A stretch of 31,751 nt of DNA from Thiosulfativibrio sp964601165 (GTDB taxonomy: Bacteria; Pseudomonadota; Gammaproteobacteria; Thiomicrospirales; Thiomicrospiraceae). Shown here one piece after another: positions 22,665 through 30,951 of the stretch (its first letter is position 1; each line of letters starts with the position of its first letter). The stretch is taken from NCBI GenBank assembly GCA_964601165.1, contig CAZRMK010000011.1, positions 1 to 31,751 of the forward strand, given 5' to 3'. A program made the translations under genes and the position numbers. The notes below the pieces were generated by a model, which was not told the DNA's origin, did no database searches, and saw nothing but the letters and a program-made list of their open reading frames with translations.

Positions 22665-25535
22665 TTAAAGCCTAACAGAGGCTTGTAGTTGATCGGAAGA
22701 CTCTAACAATGTCTCCGTAATTGCCGTGGTTTCCTCTACCAGTGCGGCATTTTGTTGCGTGGTGTTGTCAATATTAGTAATAGCTTTGTTAATCTCATTA
22801 ATACCCTCAGACTGCTCTTGAGATGCAGTTGTAATCTCACCAACAATAGATAACATTTTCTGAGTTTCAGCTGTAATCTGGTTTAAAGACCCGCCTACTT
22901 TTTCGACCTGCTCAACCCCTACATTAATGGCATTAGACGTTTCGACAATCAAAGCTCCTATACCCTTAGCTGCATCGGCTGATTTACCTGCTAGGTTACG
23001 AACTTCTCCAGCTACCACGGCGAAACCTCTACCATGTTCACCAGCACGAGCTGCTTCTACCGCAGCATTCAATGCTAATAAATTAGTTTGGAAGGCTATA
23101 GAGTCTATCAGGCCAGTAATTTCACGAATTTTGTCGGAAGCGGTTTGAATGTTACTCATTGAATCTTTAGTATCACTCATTAAACTATTTGCTGTTTGTA
23201 ACATGTGGCTTTGAGACTGGGCAATATTGCCCGCTTCTTTGGTATTCTCTAAATTGCTATGAATTTGCGAATTCGTTTGCTCCATTGCTGCCGAAGTTTG
23301 CTCTAATGCCGCTGCCTGTTCTTGGGTACGCTGATTAAGGTTTTGGGTTCCCTCTGCCACGCTACTAGTATCAGATTGAACTTGGTAAGCTACTTCTGTT
23401 ACTTTTGATAGAGTATTAGTTAAACTACTCATACTTTCATTCATAGCTTGCTTGGCATCATTGAGGGTAAATTCAAACTCCTGAGTAATCGGTTGGGTTA
23501 AATCTCCTGTTGCAATGCGTTTAGCGGCACTAACCACATTAATAAAGCCTGCTTCAATCTGCTCTAAAGATCGATTTAAGGTTTCTTGCAAGGTTAATAA
23601 ATCTCCTTTAGCTAGACCTTGAATCCGTTCATCAAACTTACCACGAGCAGTAAAGCTCATTACCTCGTTAATTTCTTTAAAGGTATTAGATAATCCTTGC
23701 ATGGCATTTAAACAATCATTTACCACTTCTCCATAAGCCCCTTGCAAATTATTATCTGACTTTTTCTCAAACTCGCCATTTTGTAAGTCTTGCATTAGGC
23801 TACCAATACTAGAGAAGGTGTTTTTTAATGAAGCACTGGTTTCATTTACCCTATCTTTAAGAATGCCGTAATCGGACTGGAAAGGAAATTTAATTTCATA
23901 ATCTAATCGACCTGCCAGCACCTCATCCATTGCGGTTGAAATTTCTGCCACTGCCACCTGAGACAACATAGACTGGCGATTATAAGTACGCGCCATTTTC
24001 GCAATTTCATCATTACCGTTAGCATGTAATCTGACAAATAAATCAGAATTATCAACCGCTAATTCCATAGCTTTTTGGGTTTGGCTTATCGGGCGAATCA
24101 CCATAAACCACAGTAAGGCTAAGACCAAAACTAACAGCACTAATAAAGATGCTATCAACTGAATAAAGCCATCATGAACCGCATCCATTCCTTGTGCTAA
24201 AAAGCCCTTAAAAACCCCTAAATCTTCAGTAATAATGTGATAGCCCATTAATTCTCCACGGGCATTCTTTAGTGGATGAGACTTGTGAAAGTGGCCTGCG
24301 GTAATTAAATATCCACGAGCAAACAGGCTGTCTAAATCAGTTTGACGCAACAACTCTATATGCTCGCCAGACTTTTCCATTGCAAACTGTGTATTATTAG
24401 CTACCCGCCATTTGCCATCACTAGAAACAGCAATATTCTCAGCATTTTTCTGGCGAAATTTATCACCAGCTAACGCAAAATCTTGTGAGATAGCTAGCAT
24501 ATATTGCTTATCTATCTCAGCAAACCCCCTACGGATAGAACCAACCCCTTGCAATAACTCCATTGCCCCTTCAAAGTTGCCATTCACTACAATAGGTATC
24601 ATAGACTTTATATTGAAACCAACCGAGCCCAGAGCATAAACTACCGTCGGTTTTGGGTCTTTAAAGAACTGTTGAATATAGCCACGATGATACTGATTAA
24701 CAACCTCTTGCTTGTCTAGTGACACCCAAGACTTATAAAAAGACTCTTTTCGCTCATTAACAATATGCAATTTAATGGCTTTTAAAGGAGTTTTTTCTCG
24801 ATATCGTTGAGTGGCTAAAGCTAGCTCTTGGCTTAAAGCTACAATATCTTCTCTTGCTATCGCTCTCAATACTGCTGGAGAGCTAGTAACTCCCACTACA
24901 TTAGTTATTCCTATATCATATTTTTTGCTCATCTTAGTATCCAGCACTTCAGCAAGACCTGCCACATGATAAGTGGCAGCCTGTGCAATTATTTCATTTT
25001 TCTTGTTTTCTGTAGCAAAAAAAGCTATCAATATCATCAAAGAGATTACCAGCGCCATCATTACGGTAATTTTTTGACTTAACGAGGCTTTATGCAAGCC
25101 CAGCAGTGCCTGTATTCTATGTTTACTTTTAGAGACCCATTCGCCCTGAATAAAAGTTAGCTTGTCTTGTGCAATTTTGCGATAAAGCTCTTCTGCTTGG
25201 GAAATCTTTTCAGCAGAATCAATTAATCTTTTTACTGCGGTATAACCAGTATATTGACCATTTTCAAAAACCGGCTGAATCCGCATATCCACCCAAAAGG
25301 TTTCTCCGGTTTTTTTCTTATCAAAAATAGGAAAACTAACTGGGATATTTTGCCAACATTGGTCTTGAATGTTATGCTGAATAGTTTCTGAGACACTATC
25401 AGCCCTTAATTGGCTAACAGGCTTGCCGATTAATTCTTGAGATTCATAGCCTAAATATTCGCTATATTCTTGGTTAATATATTGAATGTTATTATTGACA
25501 CCCACCCTAACAATAAAACGCACACTAGATTCCAT
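22665..25535 (-). CDS. Methyl-accepting chemotaxis protein with Aer-like PAS, dCache-like sensor and poly-HAMP chain
   Basis: This 956-residue chemoreceptor has an unusual order. An N-terminal cytoplasmic PAS domain (about 5-110: YINQEYSEYLGYESQELIG, KKKTGETFWVDMRIQPVF, GYTAVKR) resembles that of Aer, including the following EELYRKI helix. Membrane helix 1 is at about 155-173, then a large periplasmic domain (175-455) resembling the double-Cache dCache_3 type (LKAIKLHIVNERKESFYKSW), then membrane helix 2 at 459-480. From 481 to about 700 there are about five HAMP-like modules in series (for example MDEVLAGRLDYEI, MQDLQNGEFEKK, MSFTARGKFDERI, AKRIATGDLTQPI). The signalling domain has the hairpin tip IAFQTNLLALNAAVEAARAG at about 813-832. 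There is no C-terminal CheR-docking pentapeptide. AGGAGG precedes the ATG. Ligands are unknown. Confidence 0.93.
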   Translation of the reverse strand: MESSVRFIVRVGVNNNIQYINQEYSEYLGYESQELIGKPVSQLRADSVSETIQHNIQDQCWQNIPVSFPIFDKKKTGETFWVDMRIQPVFENGQYTGYTAVKRLIDSAEKISQAEELYRKIAQDKLTFIQGEWVSKSKHRIQALLGLHKASLSQKITVMMALVISLMILIAFFATENKKNEIIAQAATYHVAGLAEVLDTKMSKKYDIGITNVVGVTSSPAVLRAIAREDIVALSQELALATQRYREKTPLKAIKLHIVNERKESFYKSWVSLDKQEVVNQYHRGYIQQFFKDPKPTVVYALGSVGFNIKSMIPIVVNGNFEGAMELLQGVGSIRRGFAEIDKQYMLAISQDFALAGDKFRQKNAENIAVSSDGKWRVANNTQFAMEKSGEHIELLRQTDLDSLFARGYLITAGHFHKSHPLKNARGELMGYHIITEDLGVFKGFLAQGMDAVHDGFIQLIASLLVLLVLVLALLWFMVIRPISQTQKAMELAVDNSDLFVRLHANGNDEIAKMARTYNRQSMLSQVAVAEISTAMDEVLAGRLDYEIKFPFQSDYGILKDRVNETSASLKNTFSSIGSLMQDLQNGEFEKKSDNNLQGAYGEVVNDCLNAMQGLSNTFKEINEVMSFTARGKFDERIQGLAKGDLLTLQETLNRSLEQIEAGFINVVSAAKRIATGDLTQPITQEFEFTLNDAKQAMNESMSSLTNTLSKVTEVAYQVQSDTSSVAEGTQNLNQRTQEQAAALEQTSAAMEQTNSQIHSNLENTKEAGNIAQSQSHMLQTANSLMSDTKDSMSNIQTASDKIREITGLIDSIAFQTNLLALNAAVEAARAGEHGRGFAVVAGEVRNLAGKSADAAKGIGALIVETSNAINVGVEQVEKVGGSLNQITAETQKMLSIVGEITTASQEQSEGINEINKAITNIDNTTQQNAALVEETTAITETLLESSDQLQASVRL

Positions 25536-25582
25536 CTGACCCTCCTAATAAAAAGCATATTAAAACGCCTGTTATTTTTTCT

Positions 25583-25648
25583 AGTTCCCATGCTCCTGCG
25601 TGGGAACTCTTGCACTGGTATGTATTCCCACCGAGGACGGTGGGAACG
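25583..25648. repeat. Pair of REP-like palindromes
   Basis: Two short palindromes lie 16 bp apart: AGTTCCCA-N10-TGGGAACT at 25583-25608 and TTCCCA-N10-TGGGAA at 25625-25646. They share arms and spacing but differ in the loop (TGCTCCTGCG and CCGAGGACGG). The arrangement resembles paired REP units (BIMEs) of proteobacteria, often spread by RAYT transposases; none is in the window. They lie between the chemoreceptor start and the RND gene end. Confidence 0.75.
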
Positions 25649-25663
25649 AAATTAAAATAAGAT

Positions 25664-25682
25664 TGTTTCTTATTAAGAAACA
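25664..25682 (-). terminator. Palindrome spanning the RND gene stop codon, possible terminator
   Basis: TGTTTCTTA (25664-25672) and TAAGAAACA (25674-25682) are perfect inverted repeats around one base, and contain the TAA stop of the RND gene. On the minus strand the stem is followed by a T-rich stretch (ATCTTATTTTAATTT), compatible with an intrinsic terminator of the efflux operon. Confidence 0.45.
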
Positions 25683-28600
25683 TTAACACGATACCACATA
25701 GCATAAAGAGCTGGCAAGAAAATTAATGTCAATAATGTACCTACTCCTATTCCACCAATTAAAACATAAGCCATTGGACCCCAAAAAGTTGATAAAGTTA
25801 ACGGAATAAAAGCTAACATTGCCGCCACTGCGGTTAGAATGACTGGTCGAGCTCGGCTTACCGTAGCATTTATGACCGCTTCGGCAGGAATAAGACCTTG
25901 GCGTAAATTTTCTTTAATTTGCCCTGTTAATATCAGAGTATTTCGCATCAAGATTCCTGCCAAACCTAGCAAACCTAAATTAGCCACAAAGCCAAACGGT
26001 TGACTAAAGGCTACCAGTGCTAATACTGCGCCAATTAAACCCAAAGGAGCAGTTAAGATAACCATTAACATTTCGCTAAAAGATTTAACCAGCAGCATAA
26101 TTAACAAGGTCATTATTAATATCATTAAAGGTATTAATGTTTGAATGGAAGCTTCTGCTCTAGCAGATTCTTCTACCGAGCCGCCAACATCAATACGATA
26201 ACCAAACGGCAGGCTATCTATAATTGGTTGCATTTTTTGTTGTATTTTTTTGGTGGCAACAGGAGGTTGCATTCCAGGGATAAGCTCGGTATTGACGGCT
26301 AAAAATAATTCTCGATTACGTCTTTCTAACAAAGGATCTTCATAAACAACTTTTATTTGCGCTAATTGCTCCAAGGGAAGAGCAACCCCCGTTGTTGTTT
26401 TAATCATTAAGCCCCCTAGCTCGGCAACATTGTCTCCTTGCACTTCTTTGCCTCTAATAACCACATTAACCGTTCTAGTCTTATCACCTACTTGTACAAC
26501 AGGCGAGCCTTGCAGTTGCATTTGTAGTTGTTGGGCAATATCTTGATGGGTTAAACCTAACTGCGCCAAGCGTGCTGAGTCCATTTTTAAATGCAAACTA
26601 GGAACACGTTCTCCCCATTGTAAATGCGGGTCTACCGTAAAATCTTGTTGCTCCATTAGATGCCTTAAATCTTTCGCAATACGACGCAGTTCACTGGCAT
26701 CAGGACCTACTACTCTAAAGATTACCGGCCATACCACTGGCGGACCAAACAGTAACGGATGCACTCTTACTCTTGCCTCTGAAAAACGTCCTTCTGCCAC
26801 AATTTCTCTTAACTTAACTTGTAAACTTTCCCGTGCCTCTTTGTCATGAGTAACTATAACTATATTTGCAAATGCTGGATTAGGTAGCTCTGGATTTAAA
26901 GCTAAAAAGAATCTCGGAGAACCCTGCCCAATATAAGCAGAAAGCGACTTCACCTCATCAAATTCATTAATTACCGCTTCCACCCGCTTGGTTAGTGCAT
27001 CGGTAACTTTAATACTGGTGCCTTCGGGCAAATAAATATCAACCATTAACTCTGGTCGATCTGAACTTGGGAAAAATTGCTGTTCTACCACCTTAACCAT
27101 CGCAATAACTGCAATAATGAAAATCATCAAGGTTAGTATAACTACCGATATTTTATAACGAATACATTGCGTGACTAGCCACCTTAATCCACGGTAAAAA
27201 CGCCCTTGAAAAGGGTCTTTGCTTGCTTTAGTAGCAGATGATTTATTTAGGCTTTTATTACTCTTATTGGACAAGAACTTTACCCCTAAATAGGGAGTAA
27301 AATAAACTGCTACTATCCAAGAAGCTAATAGAGCTGACCCTAATACCCAAAAAATATTTCCAGTATATTCTCCAACCGCTGACTGTGCTAAACCTATGGG
27401 CAAAAAGCCCACCACTGTCACCAGAGTTCCTATTAACATTGGTGCGGCAGTAACCGTCCAAGAATAGGCAGCGGCTTTAACCTTGTCCATGCCTTCTTCC
27501 ATTTTTACCAACATCATTTCAATCGAAATAATGGCATCATCGACCAGCAGTCCTAAAGCTAGTATTAAAGCTCCTAGGGTAATGCGGTCAAAATTTATCC
27601 CTTGAGAAAACATAAAGATGAAGGTCATAGATAAGGTTAAAGGTACAGCTAAAGCTACAATAAGCCCAGCCCTAAATCCTAATGCAAGCAGACTGACAAT
27701 TAACACTACCACTAGGGCAGTTAAAAACTTCGCTTGAAAGGTTGAGACCGCAGCGTGAATCGCATCTGCCTGATTGGTTATTTTGTTTAAATAAAGCCCT
27801 AAAGGCAATTGCTGTCGATAGGCATCTTCAAAGGTTTCTAGATTTTTTTCTAGGGTAATACCGTCCTTCGCAGGTAACTTTACTACCCCTATTAAGATAG
27901 CGTCTTTGCCTCGGTCTCTAATTAAATGTGTCGGTGGGGACTCATAACCACGATAAACATCGGCGATGTCTGCCAGTAAAATTTGCTGATTACCAATCAT
28001 AATCGGCAAGTTTTTAATTTGATCTACTTTGGTAGTTTTTAAGGACAAACCCTGCCCAGTTCTTAAATACAATCTTGGGCCATAGGTTTCGATAAAACCA
28101 GCATCGCTTACTCCAAGTTGCCCTCTAATTGCATGACGTAGCGAATCTATGCTGAATCCTAATTGTGCAATACGTTGCATATCCAGATCAATAAACACCC
28201 GTTGCGGACGCTCGCCTATCAAAGAAACCCTTTCTACTCCACTAACTTGTCGCAAAGCAATTTGCATTTTATTGGCTTCGTAAACTAATTTTTCTTGCGG
28301 CCAATCTGGAGCGGTAAAACTATATAGCGTAAAATATACATCTTCAAAGTCATCATTAAAAAACGGCCCTTGCACACCAAAAGGCAATTTTTTTGCCTCT
28401 TCTGCAAGACGTTTACGAACTTCATAATAACGTTCCTCTGAAGTGCCTCTGGGCGCACTGTCGGAAAACACCACTAGCATATCAACCCGACCAGCACGGG
28501 ACTTGGTTTCTACCCGATCAAAATATTGAATTTCTTCTAAACGTCTTTCGAGAGGGTCTGCCACTTGGTTTTGCATTTCAAGTGCGGTTGCTCCTGGCCA

Positions 28601-28759
28601 AGTTGCTGAAACTACCATCATATTGATACTTAAACTAGGGTCTTCTGAACGCCCTATATTCATAAAGGCATACAGCCCTGCAATGGCAACGATTAAAATA
28701 AAATACAGCGTTAGCGAACGTTCTTTTACCGCATAGGCTGAAACATTCCAAGGACTCAT
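25673..28759 (-). CDS. RND-family efflux permease (AcrB-like inner-membrane subunit)
   Basis: This 1028-residue inner-membrane pump exports small molecules by proton antiport as part of a tripartite system. Twelve helices are evident (single one near residue 15, a cluster at about 340-480, a second single near 545, a cluster at about 860-1020) around two large periplasmic loops. The proton-relay Asp pair is at 407-408 in LGLLVDDAIISIE, the same numbers as AcrB. The AcrB Lys940 position appears as Arg939 in GILMRNTLI, seen in one branch of the family. Substrate cannot be read from the sequence. The ATG overlaps the adaptor gene stop by 4 bp (ATGA). No TolC-type channel gene is in the window. 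Confidence 0.93.
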   Translation of the reverse strand: MSPWNVSAYAVKERSLTLYFILIVAIAGLYAFMNIGRSEDPSLSINMMVVSATWPGATALEMQNQVADPLERRLEEIQYFDRVETKSRAGRVDMLVVFSDSAPRGTSEERYYEVRKRLAEEAKKLPFGVQGPFFNDDFEDVYFTLYSFTAPDWPQEKLVYEANKMQIALRQVSGVERVSLIGERPQRVFIDLDMQRIAQLGFSIDSLRHAIRGQLGVSDAGFIETYGPRLYLRTGQGLSLKTTKVDQIKNLPIMIGNQQILLADIADVYRGYESPPTHLIRDRGKDAILIGVVKLPAKDGITLEKNLETFEDAYRQQLPLGLYLNKITNQADAIHAAVSTFQAKFLTALVVVLIVSLLALGFRAGLIVALAVPLTLSMTFIFMFSQGINFDRITLGALILALGLLVDDAIISIEMMLVKMEEGMDKVKAAAYSWTVTAAPMLIGTLVTVVGFLPIGLAQSAVGEYTGNIFWVLGSALLASWIVAVYFTPYLGVKFLSNKSNKSLNKSSATKASKDPFQGRFYRGLRWLVTQCIRYKISVVILTLMIFIIAVIAMVKVVEQQFFPSSDRPELMVDIYLPEGTSIKVTDALTKRVEAVINEFDEVKSLSAYIGQGSPRFFLALNPELPNPAFANIVIVTHDKEARESLQVKLREIVAEGRFSEARVRVHPLLFGPPVVWPVIFRVVGPDASELRRIAKDLRHLMEQQDFTVDPHLQWGERVPSLHLKMDSARLAQLGLTHQDIAQQLQMQLQGSPVVQVGDKTRTVNVVIRGKEVQGDNVAELGGLMIKTTTGVALPLEQLAQIKVVYEDPLLERRNRELFLAVNTELIPGMQPPVATKKIQQKMQPIIDSLPFGYRIDVGGSVEESARAEASIQTLIPLMILIMTLLIMLLVKSFSEMLMVILTAPLGLIGAVLALVAFSQPFGFVANLGLLGLAGILMRNTLILTGQIKENLRQGLIPAEAVINATVSRARPVILTAVAAMLAFIPLTLSTFWGPMAYVLIGGIGVGTLLTLIFLPALYAMWYRVNVS

Positions 28760-29859
28760 TCTGCCGATTCCCTAACCGCTTGCCCATCGTTTAAACGATC
28801 GACTCCCAAACTAACAATGCTTTCTACCGCAGAGAAATCTCCTTCTACCGCATCTATCCAAGCCCAGCGTTCTGAAAGCTGAATGACTTTAACAGGAAAA
28901 CGATAAACTTTACCATCTATTACCTGCCAAACCGATACGAAATCTCCCTGATCATAAAGTGCGGTATTCGGTACTTTAATATATTTGTCGTCGGTTTCAA
29001 AAATGAGGGTTGCAGTTTTTCCCAATGCTAGTGAATTAAACGGTTTATTTTCTTGATGATTAACCGCTATAAATTCATAATTTGCCGTCCAAGTTCGACT
29101 CAAACTATCGGCTTTTTTTGCAAGGTGTCTTAATTGCACAAGATAAAAGTGAGATGAGCCATAAATAACTACTTGTGCTTGTTGAGGTAGATCTGTTAAA
29201 CGACTTTCAGGGACTTGCACGGTAATTTCTCTATTACCAGATAACACCATGCTAACCACAGGCTCTCCTGCCCGCACTACTTCTCCAACTTGAGATTGCA
29301 TGGCTAGAATTTTACCCTGAGCGGGTGCTTGTAACAGCGTGTAATTTAGCTGATTTTTGGCTTGTTTTTCTTGTAAAATTTGTGCCTTTAAACGTTCCTG
29401 TAACACTGTTAACTGGCTACTAGATTGGTCAATATTTTGTTGCGAAATAAGGTTACGAGTTAACAGTTCTTTTTGACGTTGCAAAGCAAGTTTAGCTTGG
29501 TTTATTTCTGCGGTTGTCGCTCGAATATTGGCAGAAATTATTTTAAGAGCCAGTTCATAGTCTGTTGGATCGAGCTGTAACAAAATTTGATTAGCTGCAA
29601 CTAGATCGCCTTCATTAATTGACCTTGCAATAATCTTGCCGTTCACTCTAAAAGATAAGCTAGGCTGGAAACGTGCCGAAACCACCCCCGTTAATCTCCA
29701 TTGCGGGGTTAACGACGGTTGTGATATAGCAAAAGTTTTAACCACAGGAATTAGTTTTTCAATTTCTACCAGTTCTTCTCTATCAGTTTGACTACAGCCA
29801 GAGAGGAATAATAAGACCACAACTAAACCTGCAACAAATATTTTTTTAACTTGTTTCAT
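28756..29859 (-). CDS. RND efflux periplasmic adaptor lipoprotein (membrane fusion protein)
   Basis: The adaptor links the RND pump to an outer-membrane channel. The 367-residue protein starts with a lipoprotein signal peptide; the lipobox LSGC places the lipidated Cys at residue 22, followed by Ser, which suggests outer-leaflet sorting is not blocked. The barrel-sandwich (lipoyl-like) halves are at SLSFRVNGKIIARSINEGDLVAANQILLQLDP and LLQAPAQGKILAMQSQVGEVVRAGEPV, separated by a helical hairpin (about 95-175) with TRNLISQQNIDQSSSQL. C-terminal beta-barrel and membrane-proximal domains follow. It is the first gene of a two-gene operon with the permease. Confidence 0.92.
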   Translation of the reverse strand: MKQVKKIFVAGLVVVLLFLSGCSQTDREELVEIEKLIPVVKTFAISQPSLTPQWRLTGVVSARFQPSLSFRVNGKIIARSINEGDLVAANQILLQLDPTDYELALKIISANIRATTAEINQAKLALQRQKELLTRNLISQQNIDQSSSQLTVLQERLKAQILQEKQAKNQLNYTLLQAPAQGKILAMQSQVGEVVRAGEPVVSMVLSGNREITVQVPESRLTDLPQQAQVVIYGSSHFYLVQLRHLAKKADSLSRTWTANYEFIAVNHQENKPFNSLALGKTATLIFETDDKYIKVPNTALYDQGDFVSVWQVIDGKVYRFPVKVIQLSERWAWIDAVEGDFSAVESIVSLGVDRLNDGQAVRESAE

Positions 29860-29875
29860 TTTCTACAAATTACCC

Positions 29876-29881
29876 ATTATA
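29876..29881 (-). promoter_or_regulatory. Perfect -10 box before the efflux operon
   Basis: The minus strand has a consensus TATAAT (complement of 29876-29881) 16 nt before the adaptor ATG, which predicts a leader of only about 10 nt. The -35 region is poor (TCACGA at 17 bp spacing), so an activator may be needed, as is common for efflux genes. Confidence 0.35.
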
Positions 29882-29915
29882 TTACCTAAATCCTGAATTC
29901 GTGACTAAGGTAAAG

Positions 29916-30005
29916 GTAACTTCTAAAAAACTCTGGGCAACACCTAGTTCCCATGCTCCAGCGTGGGAACTAGGCATTTCTTGCCCAGAGTTTTTGAGAA
30001 GTTAC
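29916..30005. terminator. Long bidirectional hairpin with nested REP-like palindrome
   Basis: Arms of 25 nt (29916-29940 and 29981-30005) pair with one mismatch; the inner ten base pairs are CTCTGGGCAA/TTGCCCAGAG, followed on the minus strand by a run of six T. This is a strong terminator for the toxin-antitoxin transcript ending at 30055. Its loop contains a separate 32-bp palindrome (29943-29974). Confidence 0.75.
29943..29974. repeat. REP-like palindrome inside the terminator loop
   Basis: CCTAGTTCCCA and TGGGAACTAGG flank the 10-nt centre TGCTCCAGCG, the same type as the unit at 25583-25608 (centre TGCTCCTGCG). CA occurs on both sides (29941-29942 and 29975-29976), a possible 2-bp duplication. 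Without the unit and one CA the hairpin loop would be the 6-nt CATTTC. Confidence 0.7.
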
Positions 30006-30054
30006 TGGCAAAGGAAGAAGCTACATATTCGCACAAACACTTTAATAATTCGGA

Positions 30055-30345
30055 TTAGGGCTCAAGCTCTTTTTGATGCCGAACTGACAAAATTACAGCA
30101 ACTTGACCATTGTAGCGGTACAAAACAACATAACCACTGCCTCCAAAACGAATCGACCATTCCCTGTATTCTGGATCCATATCTTCTATAGGTTTACCTA
30201 CTTCTGGTTGCTTAGCAAGAACCTTTAGTCCTTCACGAATAACTTGTATTGCTCGTTTAGCGGCATCAATATTTTTGGGTTTAAGAAAGTGATAAAGTCT
30301 TTGTACGTCTAGTAAAGCTGGTGGGGACCAAATTACACCTGACAT
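30055..30345 (-). CDS. Type II toxin of the RelE/ParE superfamily
   Basis: The 96-residue basic protein has the RelE/ParE layout: an N-terminal VIWSPPALLDVQRLYHFL helix, a second helix AAKRAIQVIREGLKVLAKQPEVGKP, and C-terminal strands WSIRFGGSGYVVLYRYNGQVAVILSVRHQKE. Members either cleave ribosome-bound mRNA or poison gyrase; the conserved pattern favours ParE-like but does not decide the target. It begins within the antitoxin gene (13-bp overlap) with a weak ribosome site, so its translation probably depends on the antitoxin. A strong hairpin terminator follows. Confidence 0.88.
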   Translation of the reverse strand: MSGVIWSPPALLDVQRLYHFLKPKNIDAAKRAIQVIREGLKVLAKQPEVGKPIEDMDPEYREWSIRFGGSGYVVLYRYNGQVAVILSVRHQKELEP

Positions 30346-30620
30346 TTTGGTGGTTCCGTATCCTGACCTTTGCCAAGCTTTTCAAGCCAACTATCTGCTT
30401 CTTCAAATGTCACGTGCAATCCTGTTAGTTGATAATCCTCCCATGCTTGAATTGCCTCCTGTCGATATTTCTCTCTTTTTTCTTCTTTTTCAATGTATTG
30501 CTGGATAGCTTCTTTCATAATCCAGTGAGTTGTCCGACGACGAGTTTCTGCAAGACGCTTCATACGCTCACGAATACCCGCATCAAGTTTCACTGCAATA
30601 GGTTGAATAGTAGTTTCCAA
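30333..30620 (-). CDS. Ribbon-helix-helix (CopG-type) antitoxin
   Basis: The 95-residue protein begins with a ribbon-helix-helix DNA-binding region (IQPIAVKLDAGIRERMKRLAETRRRTTHWIMKEAIQQYIEKEE, residues 5-47) and ends with a charged toxin-binding tail containing FEEADSWLEKLGKG. It neutralises the downstream toxin and should repress its own promoter. The start is TTG at 30620; AGGAG lies 7 nt before it and no ATG competes. A consensus-like promoter and a 7-bp inverted repeat sit just upstream. Confidence 0.88.
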   Translation of the reverse strand: METTIQPIAVKLDAGIRERMKRLAETRRRTTHWIMKEAIQQYIEKEEKREKYRQEAIQAWEDYQLTGLHVTFEEADSWLEKLGKGQDTEPPKCQV

Positions 30621-30635
30621 AAAATATCTCCTAAA

Positions 30636-30683
30636 GGTATTACTAACTAATACCAGTATATCCTATGCTTTATTTTTTAACAA
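30636..30683 (-). promoter_or_regulatory. Promoter and palindromic operator of the RHH/ParE module
   Basis: On the minus strand TTGTTA (complement of 30678-30683) and TATACT (complement of 30655-30660) are spaced by 17 bp. Just downstream of the -10 lies GGTATTA-N5-TAATACC (30636-30654), a perfect 7-bp inverted repeat over the expected start site, well placed for autorepression by the antitoxin. Confidence 0.6.
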
Positions 30684-30813
30684 AAATTTCTGATTTTTTC
30701 ATCCTTTTAACAGCGTTAGCTGTATAAATCACATCAAGCGATAGATAATCGACATGTTGTTTTAAGTGCTGACAAATATCATACCTTAAAATATCTTGTT
30801 CTATTAGAGTCAT
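30670..30813 (-). CDS. Tiny reading frame of unknown function overlapping the next one (47 aa)
   Basis: The frame runs from an ATG at 30813 to a TAA at 30670 and encodes MTLIEQDILRYDICQHLK, then QHVDYLSLDVIYTANAVKRM and a Lys-rich end. It has no ribosome site of its own and overlaps the 42-codon frame by 35 bp in another phase, so it is either translationally coupled or the second half of one gene broken by a frameshift. Its end overlaps the -35 box of the downstream toxin-antitoxin promoter. I recognise no family. Confidence 0.35.
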   Translation of the reverse strand: MTLIEQDILRYDICQHLKQHVDYLSLDVIYTANAVKRMKKSEIFVKK

Positions 30814-30907
30814 TTTGCTGTCGGCTGCCAGTTATACTACCCCAAGAAAAACAAACAATTTTATTAGAAGGAACCATTGTTTCTTCTATTTGTAACTTTA
30901 CTTCCAT
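30779..30907 (-). CDS. Tiny reading frame of unknown function with strong ribosome site (42 aa)
   Basis: The frame starts at an ATG at 30907 preceded by GGAGG with 8-nt spacing, an optimal site for so short a frame. It encodes MEVKLQIEETMVPSNKIVCF, then SWGSITGSRQQND and nine further residues. Joining the first 32 residues to the overlapping 47-codon frame would give one protein of about 78 residues, so a frameshifted gene is a real alternative. A TATACT box lies upstream but no fitting -35. No family recognised. Confidence 0.4.
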   Translation of the reverse strand: MEVKLQIEETMVPSNKIVCFSWGSITGSRQQNDSNRTRYFKV

Positions 30908-30951
30908 ATAAATAACCTCCCACGGTCTAACCCAAAGTATAAAAAATAAGA

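Noticed and set aside
29901..30191. Open frame of 96 codons on the + strand
   Set aside because: It runs through the hairpin and REP-like repeat and then antisense to the ParE-like toxin; the protein has no recognisable features.
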